Source: Chloroflexota bacterium
GTDB lineage: Bacteria; Chloroflexota; Dehalococcoidia; SM23-28-2
Direction: 5' to 3'
Assembly (NCBI GenBank): GCA_030691665.1
Contig: JAUYDU010000302.1
Coordinates: forward strand, 1 to 5,446
Length of the DNA: 5,446 bases
Shown here: in pieces, positions 1-5,227 of the stretch
How the letters are laid out: each line of letters starts with the position of its first letter
Numbering within the stretch: position 1 is the stretch's first letter
The notes under the pieces: generated by a model
The model's input: only the letters and a program-made list of their open reading frames with translations
The model's database searches: none
Told to the model about the DNA's origin: nothing
Made by a program: the position numbers and the translations under genes

Positions 1-519
1 TTCCAGGTCCCCCGCGAGCTCAAGGGGATGACTGTCCTGGAGAACCTGATGCTGGTGCCGGGGGGACAGCTCGGCGAAAGCGTTTGGAGCCCCTGGCTCG
101 TTCCCTACCTGGTGCGGAGACAGGAGCGCAAGATCCACGACAAGGCGCTGGAGGTGCTAAAGTTCGTCGACCTGTGGGAGCTGCGGGACGAATACGCCGG
201 CCACCTATCGTCGGGGCAGAAGAAGCTGCTGGAGCTGGCGCGCACCCTGATGTGCGACCCCCAGATGGTGCTCCTGGACGAGCCGGGGGCGGGGGTCAAC
301 CCCACCCTGATGAAGCGCCTGGTGAGCTACATCGAGGAGCTTTGCTACGAGAGGGGGATCACCTTCTTCATCATCGAGCACGACATGGACCTGGTGACGC
401 GGCTGTGCAACCCCGTGATTGTGTGCTGCAACGGGGAGAAGATCGCCGAGGGCAGCGCCGAAGAGGTGAAGGCCGACGAGCGCGTTCTGGAAGCCTACCT
501 GGGGGGGCAGTACCGGTGA
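1..519 (+). CDS. livG: Branched-chain amino acid ABC transporter ATPase LivG, 5'-truncated
   Basis: ATP-hydrolysing subunit of a Liv-type importer, acting at the cytoplasmic face with LivF beneath the LivH/LivM permeases. The reading frame is open from base 1, so 172 residues of the C-terminal part are visible. The N-terminal ~80-90 residues, with the Walker A loop, lie outside the window. Visible motifs in order are the Q-loop (FQVPREL, at the very start), the ABC signature LSSGQKKLLELAR (about residues 61-73 of the fragment), Walker B VLLDEPGAGVNP, and the H-loop EHDMDLV. The PGAGVNP stretch after Walker B and the EHDMD H-loop are typical of LivG rather than LivF. The signature reads LSSGQ instead of LSGGQ, a mild change within a family whose signature already varies. 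The TGA stop overlaps the livF start by 4 nt (GTGA), implying translational coupling. The ATG at 28 is an internal methionine, not a start. Liv paralogues for urea or amides share this fold, so the substrate rests on context. Confidence 0.95.
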   Translation, partial: FQVPRELKGMTVLENLMLVPGGQLGESVWSPWLVPYLVRRQERKIHDKALEVLKFVDLWELRDEYAGHLSSGQKKLLELARTLMCDPQMVLLDEPGAGVNPTLMKRLVSYIEELCYERGITFFIIEHDMDLVTRLCNPVIVCCNGEKIAEGSAEEVKADERVLEAYLGGQYR

Positions 520-1220
520 CCGTGCTGGAAGCGCGCGAGGTGGTGTCGGGATACGGGGAGGTGGAGATCCTGCACGGGGTGTCGATCAAGGTGGAGGAGG
601 GGGAGGTGGTCACCATCATCGGGCCCAACGGCGCCGGCAAGTCCACCCTGATGAAGAGCATCTTCGGCCTGCTGCCGCTGAAGGGGGGGAGGGTTGTCTT
701 CCGAGAAGAGGACGTGACCGGGCGGCCTCCCCAGGCGATGGTGCGCAAGGGGATGTGCTACGTGCCGCAGTCCGACAACGTCTTCTCCTCCCTTACCATC
801 CAGGAGAACCTGGAGATGGGAGCCTTCATCCGCCGCGACAACTACCGCGCCAGAATGGAGGAGGTCTACGCCCTCTTCCCTGACCTGGCGGCCAGGCCCC
901 ACGAGCGGGCGGGAAAGCTGTCCGGAGGGCAGAGACAGATGCTCGCCCTGGCCCGGGCCCTGATGCTGGAGCCCCGCGTTCTCCTGCTCGACGAGCCCTC
1001 GGCCAGCCTGGCTCCCAACATGGTGGAGCACGTCTTCGCCAAGATCCTAGAGATAAACCGCTCTGGCGTGGCGATCCTCATGGTGGAGCAGAACGCCAGG
1101 CACGCGCTGGGGCTGTCCCACAGGGGCTACGTCCTGGCCATGGGGCAGAACCGCCTGGAGGGCAGCGGCGAAGGGCTGCTGAACAACGACGAGGTGGGCA
1201 AGCTCTACCTGGGCGGCTGA
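516..1220 (+). CDS. livF: Branched-chain amino acid ABC transporter ATPase LivF
   Basis: Second ATPase of the Liv importer, pairing with LivG. The chosen GTG start at 516 overlaps the livG stop (GTGA) and gives 234 residues, close to the usual ~235. A second in-frame GTG at 522 is possible. The much longer open frame upstream is only the high-GC shadow of livG. Motifs: Walker A GPNGAGKST (36-44), Q-loop YVPQSDNVFSSLT (82-94), signature LSGGQRQMLALARAL (135-149), Walker B VLLLDEPSASLAP (155-167), and EQNARHAL after the fourth beta strand (191-198). Gln in place of the usual H-loop His, in an EQN context, is characteristic of LivF proteins and is not a defect. The C-terminus LYLGG is typical of the family. 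There is no canonical Shine-Dalgarno, only a G7 run at 501-507, so expression probably relies on coupling to livG. Orthology is clear; the substrate is inferred. Confidence 0.96.
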   Translation: MTVLEAREVVSGYGEVEILHGVSIKVEEGEVVTIIGPNGAGKSTLMKSIFGLLPLKGGRVVFREEDVTGRPPQAMVRKGMCYVPQSDNVFSSLTIQENLEMGAFIRRDNYRARMEEVYALFPDLAARPHERAGKLSGGQRQMLALARALMLEPRVLLLDEPSASLAPNMVEHVFAKILEINRSGVAILMVEQNARHALGLSHRGYVLAMGQNRLEGSGEGLLNNDEVGKLYLGG

Positions 1221-1224
1221 GGGG
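1219..1224 (+). promoter_or_regulatory. Ribosome binding site of livH
   Basis: GAGGGG overlaps the livF TGA stop and lies 7 nt before the ATG at 1232. It supports this start for the longer-than-usual LivH. The site sits on the livF stop codon, so ribosomes finishing livF would clear or feed it. Confidence 0.6.
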
Positions 1225-1231
1225 CCCCACG

Positions 1232-2269
1232 ATGGTCCAGGCTGTCACCAGCGCGGTGGCCCGAGTGGCCAGGATACGTCAGGACTACCCCCAGATCGCC
1301 GATGCCATTGGAGGCGCCAGCCTTTGGGTCCTGTTCGGGGTGCTGCTGGTGGTGAGCGTCATCGACGCCCGCCAGTACCTGGTGACAGGCATTATCGTTG
1401 GAAGCATCATCGCCCTGGGCGCCATCGGCATCACCCTTATCTACGGCGTCTTGAAGTTCGCCCACTTCGCCCACGGCGACATGATGATGTTCGGGGCCTA
1501 CGTTGCCCTGTTCGCCCTGGTGGGCGGCGGGAGGATCGGGCCCCTCTCGTTCGGCTGGGGGATGATCTTCGCCATCTTCGTAGCGATGGCGGTGCTGGGC
1601 GTTGGCTCCATCGCGATCGACCGGGTCGTGTATCGACCTCTACGCCAGCGGGGGAGCAGCTCCGTCGTCCTGGCCATCGCCTCGCTCGGGGTGGCCATCG
1701 TCTTGCGTGCGATCATGCTCCTTTGGTGGGGCCCCGACCAGCAACTGTACGTGAGCGGTATCCACCCGGCCAGGGAGTTCCCGTTCGACATTAAGCTTAA
1801 GCCGGACCACATCTTCATCGTCGCCACTGCCCTCGTGCTGATGGCCCTGGTCTACCTGCTCCTGTTCCGAACCAAGATGGGCAAGGCCATGCGCGCCATG
1901 TCTGACAACGCCGACCTGGCGCGGGTGGCGGGGATAGATACTGAGCTGGTGTTCATGTGGACGTGGGTCATCGGCGGGGCGCTGGCGGCGGTGGCCGGCA
2001 TCCTCCTGGGCATCCAGTCCAACCTGAAGCCGGAACTGGGCTTCATATTGCTCCTGCCCCTATTCGCCAGCGCCATCCTGGGCGGTCTGGGCAGCCCCCA
2101 GGGGGCCCTGGTGGGGGCAATGATCGTGGGCATCTCGCAGGAGGTGGTCGTCGGCATTGACCTACCTTTCCCGCCCTTTGGGGTGCCGGGCTACAAGCCG
2201 GCGGTGGCCTTCGGTATCCTCATCCTCATCCTGCTGGTGCGGCCGCGCGGCCTGTTCGGTAGGACCTAA
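1232..2269 (+). CDS. livH: Branched-chain amino acid ABC transporter permease LivH
   Basis: Integral membrane subunit forming half of the translocation channel with LivM. The product is 345 residues, longer than E. coli LivH (308). Most of the excess is a ~28-residue N-terminal segment with several Arg residues before the first hydrophobic helix (about 29-45). Further hydrophobic segments lie near 50-73, 86-98, 107-128, 144-166, 192-212, 238-262, 268-302 and 322-337. Family hallmarks are GITLIYGVLKFAHFAHGDMMMFGAY (about 66-90), the ATPase-contacting loop around TKMGKAMRAMSDNADLARVAGID (214-236), GGLGSPQGALVGA (284-296) and the end motif LLVRPRGLFG (334-343). The gene starts 11 nt after livF, behind a GAGGGG site. 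Its TAA stop shares one base with the livM ATG (TAATG). The family assignment is firm; within it, urea or amide permeases are the alternatives, and the adjacent genes favour amino acids. Confidence 0.95.
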   Translation: MVQAVTSAVARVARIRQDYPQIADAIGGASLWVLFGVLLVVSVIDARQYLVTGIIVGSIIALGAIGITLIYGVLKFAHFAHGDMMMFGAYVALFALVGGGRIGPLSFGWGMIFAIFVAMAVLGVGSIAIDRVVYRPLRQRGSSSVVLAIASLGVAIVLRAIMLLWWGPDQQLYVSGIHPAREFPFDIKLKPDHIFIVATALVLMALVYLLLFRTKMGKAMRAMSDNADLARVAGIDTELVFMWTWVIGGALAAVAGILLGIQSNLKPELGFILLLPLFASAILGGLGSPQGALVGAMIVGISQEVVVGIDLPFPPFGVPGYKPAVAFGILILILLVRPRGLFGRT

Positions 2270-3405
2270 TGGACAAGGGAAGGGTCATCACGTTCCTGGC
2301 GGTCTCCGCCATCACGGCGGGCGTCGTGGGCATCTCTGCCAACGACGCCCAGAGCCTGGGGGGGTTCATCTCTTTCCTGACGGTGTTCATCACCACCGTG
2401 GCTATCTTCGCCATCTTTGCCCTGGGGCTGAACGTGCAGTGGGGCTATACGGGCATTTTCAACTTCGGCATCGTTGCCTTCTTCATGGTGGGCGCCTACA
2501 CCAGCGCCCTACTCACCAAGGAGCCCTCCAGCAGCCAGTATGTGAGGTATGTGGGAGGGCTGAACCTGGCCGAGGGCCTGGGGCCGCTGGGCCTAGACGG
2601 GCTGACCGGCTTCGTGCTGGGCGCCCTGGCGGCGGCCGTGGTATCGGGCCTGGTGGCCTTCCTCATCGCCATACCGGCTTTGCGCCTGCGCGAAGACTAT
2701 CTGGCCATCGCCACCATCGGCGTGGCCGAAGTTTTCCGGCGCATCGCCATCGAGGAGGAGGGACTGGTGAACGGCACCCGCGGCCTGACGGGCATCCCCC
2801 GCCCGCTCCATGACCTGGTGTCGCCGCCGGACTACAAGTACGTCTACCTGGCCATCGCCGTGGTCATCCTGTTCCTGATCTTCATCGCCATCGAACGGAG
2901 TGCTCGCTCACCCTGGGGCCGCGTGCTCAAGGCCATCCGCGAGGACGAGTTGACCACCGCCGCCAGCGGCAAGAACATCTTCTCCTTCCGGACGCAGGCC
3001 TTCGTACTAGGGGCGATGATCATGGGCATCGGCGGCGCAGTCTACAGCGCCAACCAGGGCGCCATAGTGCCCGACACCTTCAGCCACTTCTTCGGCACGT
3101 TCATCATCTGGGCCATGCTTATGGTGGGGGGCAGCGGCAGCAATCGAGGGGCGATCCTAGGTGCCTACGTAGTGTGGGGCTTCTGGACCGTCACCGGGCT
3201 AGTCCAGCCCCATCTCCCTGAGGCTCTGGAGGCCCGCACCTCTTACATCCGCGACCTCCTCATCGGCCTGCTCATAATCGTCGTGCTCCTCCTGCGGCCC
3301 AACGGGCTCATGGGGGAGGAGAGGCGAGTCTCTCTGTTCATGAGGCGGGAGACGAATCGGGAAGCCCGGCGAGTGGGGGCTCCCACCAGGTCACCAGAGG
3401 AATGA
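2269..3405 (+). CDS. livM: Branched-chain amino acid ABC transporter permease LivM
   Basis: Second permease of the Liv channel, 378 residues. The ATG overlaps the livH stop (TAATG), with AGGA at 2261-2264 just upstream, so translation is probably coupled. Hydrophobic segments lie near 7-24, 34-57, 60-82, 112-136, 190-208, 243-261, 274-288, 293-312 and 328-344. LivM hallmarks are YTGIFNFGIVAFFMVGAYTSA (60-80), ALRLREDYLAIATIGVAEVFR (137-157), NGTRGLTGIP (168-177), the cytoplasmic loop SPWGRVLKAIREDELTTAASG (214-234) that contacts the ATPase, and LLRPNGLMG (341-349). After the last helix comes a ~30-residue charged, Arg-rich tail (about 349-378), presumably cytosolic. LivM is the last gene of the block, and its TGA stop runs into the terminator hairpin. 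The order ATPase-ATPase-permease-permease differs from the E. coli livHMGF order. Confidence 0.95.
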   Translation: MDKGRVITFLAVSAITAGVVGISANDAQSLGGFISFLTVFITTVAIFAIFALGLNVQWGYTGIFNFGIVAFFMVGAYTSALLTKEPSSSQYVRYVGGLNLAEGLGPLGLDGLTGFVLGALAAAVVSGLVAFLIAIPALRLREDYLAIATIGVAEVFRRIAIEEEGLVNGTRGLTGIPRPLHDLVSPPDYKYVYLAIAVVILFLIFIAIERSARSPWGRVLKAIREDELTTAASGKNIFSFRTQAFVLGAMIMGIGGAVYSANQGAIVPDTFSHFFGTFIIWAMLMVGGSGSNRGAILGAYVVWGFWTVTGLVQPHLPEALEARTSYIRDLLIGLLIIVVLLLRPNGLMGEERRVSLFMRRETNREARRVGAPTRSPEE

Positions 3406-3435
3406 AAGCCCGGCGGGCCAGGCCCGCCGGGCTTT
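3405..3435. terminator. Bidirectional terminator hairpin between livM and the binding-protein gene
   Basis: Perfect 15-nt arms (AAAGCCCGGCGGGCC and its reverse complement) surround a single A at 3420. With a minimal 3-nt loop this gives a 14-bp stem. The left arm starts with AAA and the right arm ends with TTT, so either strand yields a GC-rich stem followed by a short U tract. The U tracts are only 3 nt, so termination may need helper factors. The first arm base is the last base of the livM TGA, and the right arm ends 20 nt from the stop of the converging gene. One element therefore probably serves both transcripts. Confidence 0.85.
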
Positions 3436-3455
3436 AGGCGATCGGGGGGTTGCGC

Positions 3456-4802
3456 CTACTCCAGGGAGACCGGAACGACCTTAACGACCTCGAACTTGCC
3501 TCCCGTGATCTTGAAGATCTCAATGGCACCGGTGAGGAGGTCGCCATTGGCGTCGAAGTTCTGGAGGCCAGCGGCCCCGTCGAAGTCGATGTCGGTGCCG
3601 GCACGCACGGCCTGCAAGGCCTGCTTGACGCCGTCGGCGCCTGCCCCGATTGTCTGGCCTGGAGGGCCGCCCACCTTGCGCAACTGGTCGCGGATCTTGC
3701 TCGGGTCGGTGGACTTGGCCGCCTCGGCCGCCAGGGCGATGAGGACGACGGCGTCGTAGGACTCGCGAATGTAAGGCAGGGGCGGCACGTCCTTGCCGTA
3801 CTCCGCCTTGTAGTCGGCGTCGAACTGGATGGTCAGCGAGGCCTTCTCCGGCATGCTGGGGGAGGTGCCGGTGGTTCCCTCCAGAGCCTCCGCGCCGATG
3901 GCGGTGATGATGTCCTGGGACTTGGTACCGTCGACGAAGAGGAACTTCTTGATCAGGTCGTTCTCGATGGCCTCCCTCAGATAGACCGTGGCTTCAACCG
4001 GGTAGCTGATGGCCACCAGGACCTCGGGATCCCCCTCCACCGCCTTCTGGAGCTCCGACAGGTAGCTGGTCTGCTCCTGCTCGTGGGAGACGGCGGCTGT
4101 GACCGTGCCGCCCTTCTCCTCAAAGGACTTCACGAACTGGTCGGAAAGCCCCTTGCCGTAGGCGTTGTTGGTGTAGGTGGTGGCCACCTTCTGGTAGCCC
4201 TGCTCCACGGCCCAGTCGGCCAGGACGATCCCCTGGGCGGCGTCGGAGAGGGTGGTTCGGAATAAGAAGTCGTTGTCCTTAACGCCGGTGAGGGCGGGGG
4301 AGGTGGACGCCGGCGAGATCATGAGGATCTTGTTGGGCACCGCTACTCCCTCGGCCACCTGTATGGTCACGCCGCTGGAGAGGGAGCCGACGATGGCCTG
4401 CACCCCATCGATGTTCACTAGGCGAGTGGCCGCCTCCACACCCACCTGGGGTGCCGTTCCCGAGTCGGCCTTGATAAGCTGGATAGGCTTACCCAGGACG
4501 CCGCCGGCGGCGTTGATCTGCTTGACTGCCAACTGAGCCCCGGTCTCCATGTTCGGCCCGAACTCTGCCAGCGAGCCCGTGTAGTCGAAGAGCATGCCGA
4601 TCTTGAGGGGCCCAGCCGCGGACGGAGTGACGGCAACCCCGGGCGTGCCCGTCGCCCTGGGCGTGCCGGTGCCCGTCGCCCTGGGGGTTGTTGGCGCTTC
4701 CTCTTCCTCCTCGCAGGCGGAGAAAGCGAGGACCAGAGCTGCTACAGCAAGGAAGGCGGCCAACCCCAGCAGCCAACGACGTGCTGTTCCAATCGTCTGC
4801 AC
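3456..4802 (-). CDS. Branched-chain amino acid ABC transporter substrate-binding lipoprotein (LivJ/LivK-like)
   Basis: Extracytoplasmic receptor that captures the amino acid and delivers it to LivHM. The product is 448 residues with a GTG start at 4802, chosen because AAAGGAGG lies 5 nt upstream and a lipoprotein signal follows at once. The signal has a basic n-region with ARR, a hydrophobic core to ~27, then FSAC with Cys30 as the likely lipidated residue. Phe at -3 is a somewhat relaxed lipobox. EEEEE (31-35) and a Thr/Pro/Gly linker (about 36-63) tether the domain. From ~65 onward it is a type 1 periplasmic-binding protein (Peripla_BP_6-like): KIGMLFDYTGSLAEFG (67-82), a likely ligand-binding loop GSLSSGVT (139-146), SPASTSPALT (163-172), TNNAYGKGL (211-219), YDAVVLIALA (349-358) and FDANGD (416-421). 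The gene converges on livM and has its own promoter. The ligand is inferred from the neighbours; amides, urea or other amino acids cannot be excluded from motifs alone. Confidence 0.93.
   Translation of the reverse strand: MQTIGTARRWLLGLAAFLAVAALVLAFSACEEEEEAPTTPRATGTGTPRATGTPGVAVTPSAAGPLKIGMLFDYTGSLAEFGPNMETGAQLAVKQINAAGGVLGKPIQLIKADSGTAPQVGVEAATRLVNIDGVQAIVGSLSSGVTIQVAEGVAVPNKILMISPASTSPALTGVKDNDFLFRTTLSDAAQGIVLADWAVEQGYQKVATTYTNNAYGKGLSDQFVKSFEEKGGTVTAAVSHEQEQTSYLSELQKAVEGDPEVLVAISYPVEATVYLREAIENDLIKKFLFVDGTKSQDIITAIGAEALEGTTGTSPSMPEKASLTIQFDADYKAEYGKDVPPLPYIRESYDAVVLIALAAEAAKSTDPSKIRDQLRKVGGPPGQTIGAGADGVKQALQAVRAGTDIDFDGAAGLQNFDANGDLLTGAIEIFKITGGKFEVVKVVPVSLE
4645..4685 (-). repeat. 24-bp-period direct repeat in the lipoprotein linker
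   Basis: The 17-nt unit GTGCCCGTCGCCCTGGG (+ strand) occurs exactly at 4645-4661 and 4669-4685, a 24-nt period. On the coding strand it yields the eight-residue repeat PRATGTGT / PRATGTPG (residues 40-55). It lies in the flexible linker between the lipid anchor and the binding domain. An in-frame period means copy number could change by slippage without breaking the gene. Confidence 0.85.
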
Positions 4803-4807
4803 TGTCG

Positions 4808-4815
4808 CCTCCTTT
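4808..4815 (-). promoter_or_regulatory. Ribosome binding site of the binding-protein gene
   Basis: The minus strand reads AAAGGAGG, then CGACA, then the GTG start at 4802. This near-perfect Shine-Dalgarno at 5-nt spacing decides the start codon and suggests strong translation, as expected for an abundant binding protein. Confidence 0.85.
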
Positions 4816-4901
4816 CCCGACGGGCGCTAGCCGTGGCCCGTAGGAATTCCCCGCCAGCGTGCGAAGACAGCCGCGGGGCTAAAAGCCTACTTATCGGGGG
4901 G

Positions 4902-4930
4902 ATTCTACATCCTAATGCGCAGGCCGTCAA
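4902..4930 (-). promoter_or_regulatory. Sigma70-type promoter of the binding-protein gene
   Basis: On the minus strand, TTGACG (4925-4930) is followed by exactly 17 nt and TAGAAT (4902-4907). Each box matches the housekeeping consensus at 5 of 6 positions. Initiation would fall near 4895, giving a leader of about 90 nt before the GTG. The leader can form small hairpins: 4820-4825 with 4836-4841; 4849-4854 with 4873-4878; and, competing with the latter, 4877-4880 with 4884-4887. None has a U run, and I recognise no riboswitch. The Shine-Dalgarno lies outside these stems. Confidence 0.65.
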
Positions 4931-4936
4931 GCGGCC
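4922..4936. repeat. Short inverted repeat centred on the -35 box (operator candidate)
   Basis: On the + strand, GGCCG (4922-4926), TCAAG, CGGCC (4932-4936) form 5-bp arms around a 5-nt centre. This overlaps the -35 hexamer of the binding-protein promoter. A dimeric regulator bound here would block RNA polymerase. The arms are short and GC-only, so chance is plausible. Confidence 0.3.
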
Positions 4937-4956
4937 CAGGGGTCTACTGCGACCCC

Positions 4957-4968
4957 GGCCTGAAGGCC
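4957..4968. repeat. Small hairpin with TGAA loop
   Basis: GGCC-TGAA-GGCC is a 4-bp stem closing a TGAA tetraloop, preceded by GACCCC. The stem is short, and it gains weight only because the larger palindrome at 5010-5029 shares the TGAA centre and a similar GAYCCC left flank. Confidence 0.4.
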
Positions 4969-5009
4969 TTGCGGACTCGACCTCTGGCGAGGAAGGCTGG
5001 GGCTGATCC

Positions 5010-5029
5010 CTGCGGGTTGAAACCCGCAG
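5010..5029. repeat. 9-bp palindrome with TGAA loop, REP-like
   Basis: CTGCGGGTT, GA, AACCCGCAG are perfect 9-nt arms around 2 nt, giving an 8-bp stem with a TGAA loop when folded. A second 5-bp stem, GCTTG-AGTC-CAAGC (5029-5042), follows directly. No U run follows on either strand, so an intrinsic terminator is unlikely. It lies upstream of both inferred promoters and would not be in either leader. A REP-type dispersed repeat or a protein-binding site are the alternatives. Confidence 0.65.
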
Positions 5030-5084
5030 CTTGAGTCCAAGCCGCGGATTTGTGGTCATGAACTATTTCGTTCGATCTGCCTGG

Positions 5085-5107
5085 GGATGGGTAATTCTGT
5101 CCCATCC
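5085..5107. repeat. 7-bp palindrome with TAATTCTGT loop
   Basis: GGATGGG (5085-5091), TAATTCTGT, CCCATCC (5101-5107) are perfect 7-nt arms around a 9-nt AT-rich centre in otherwise GC-rich DNA. The core resembles AATTCTGTCCC-type sequence that I recall near IS200-like/RAYT elements, but that link comes from memory and is unverified here. No transposase is visible in the window. Confidence 0.55.
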
Positions 5108-5131
5108 GCCCGCCCGAGACTATGTTTGAAT

Positions 5132-5148
5132 TTGGGGGACACCCCCAA
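5132..5148. repeat. 7-bp hairpin TTGGGGG/CCCCCAA
   Basis: TTGGGGG (5132-5138), ACA, CCCCCAA (5142-5148) form a perfect 7-bp stem. On the minus strand it is followed by AAATTC, a poor termination tract. The G5 arm could instead pair with later C tracts at 5150-5154 or 5178-5182. Confidence 0.6.
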
Positions 5149-5155
5149 GCCCCCG

Positions 5156-5174
5156 GCCCCGACTGGGTCGGGGC
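5156..5174. repeat. 8-bp hairpin GCCCCGAC/GTCGGGGC
   Basis: Perfect 8-bp arms (5156-5163 and 5167-5174) surround a TGG loop, about 54 nt before the LysE-type start. There is no T run after it on the + strand. It is enclosed by a possible outer pairing of GGGGGA (5134-5139) with TCCCCC (5177-5182), which competes with the hairpin at 5132-5148. Confidence 0.6.
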
Positions 5175-5191
5175 ACTCCCCCTTCTATGCG

Positions 5192-5220
5192 TTGACGAAC
5201 CCGAGAGGGGATGCGACACT
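5192..5220 (+). promoter_or_regulatory. Possible promoter of the LysE-type gene
   Basis: TTGACG (5192-5197) is identical to the -35 of the opposing promoter. At 17-nt spacing the -10 position reads GACACT (5215-5220), only 3 of 6 to consensus. If used, transcription would begin around 5227-5228, at or next to the ATG, so the mRNA would be leaderless or nearly so. The weak -10 keeps this tentative. Confidence 0.25.
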
Positions 5221-5227
5221 GAGGACG

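Larger units (their letters stand above)
4803..5227. other. Divergent intergenic region rich in inverted repeats, no gene seen
   Basis: This 425-nt stretch lies between the start codons of the binding-protein and LysE-type genes. It holds the 5' leader and promoter of the former (to about 4930), then about 300 nt with at least five hairpin-forming palindromes. These are at 4957-4968, 5010-5029, 5085-5107, 5132-5148 and 5156-5174, with a further 5-bp stem at 5029-5033/5038-5042. Open frames on the minus strand cross the palindromes, have no convincing ribosome site and read as low-complexity Arg/Ser/Pro/Gly shadow. I see no tRNA, CRISPR repeat or known small RNA. Confidence 0.7.

Noticed and set aside
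84..515. Long open frame upstream of and in frame with livF
   Set aside because: It is the high-GC shadow of livG, with Gly/Arg/Ala-rich non-family sequence. The LivF homology begins at the GTG at 516.
976..1113. LivF lacking the H-loop histidine (Gln in EQNA) as a sign of a dead ATPase
   Set aside because: EQN is the normal LivF sequence, also found in E. coli LivF, and all other motifs are intact.
3450..4265. 271-codon + strand open frame antisense to the binding-protein gene
   Set aside because: It is a mirror of the GC-rich coding strand, Leu/Gly/Asp-rich with no recognisable domain, while the minus strand encodes a clear Liv binding protein.
4713..4802. Twin-arginine (Tat) signal in the binding protein
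   Set aside because: ARRWLLG has two Arg but departs from the S/T-RRxFLK consensus, and the following FSAC suits a Sec-type lipoprotein signal better.
4742..5059. 105-codon minus-strand open frame overlapping the lipoprotein signal peptide
   Set aside because: It runs out of frame through the promoter and signal-peptide coding region, is Arg-rich, and resembles nothing. The GTG at 4802 in the other frame has the strong ribosome site.
4931..5190. CRISPR array or tRNA in the repeat-rich intergenic region
   Set aside because: The palindromes differ from one another, are unevenly spaced and lack constant repeat-spacer structure. No cloverleaf or anticodon arm can be assembled.
4944..5219. 91-codon minus-strand open frame in the intergenic region
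   Set aside because: It crosses several palindromes, has no good ribosome site, and has low-complexity Ser/Gly/Arg/Pro composition with no family resemblance.
5211..5222. Minimal ORF ATG CGA CAC TGA just before the LysE-type start
   Set aside because: Only three codons, and GAGAGGGG abuts the ATG with no spacing. It is probably chance, though a coupling role cannot be excluded.
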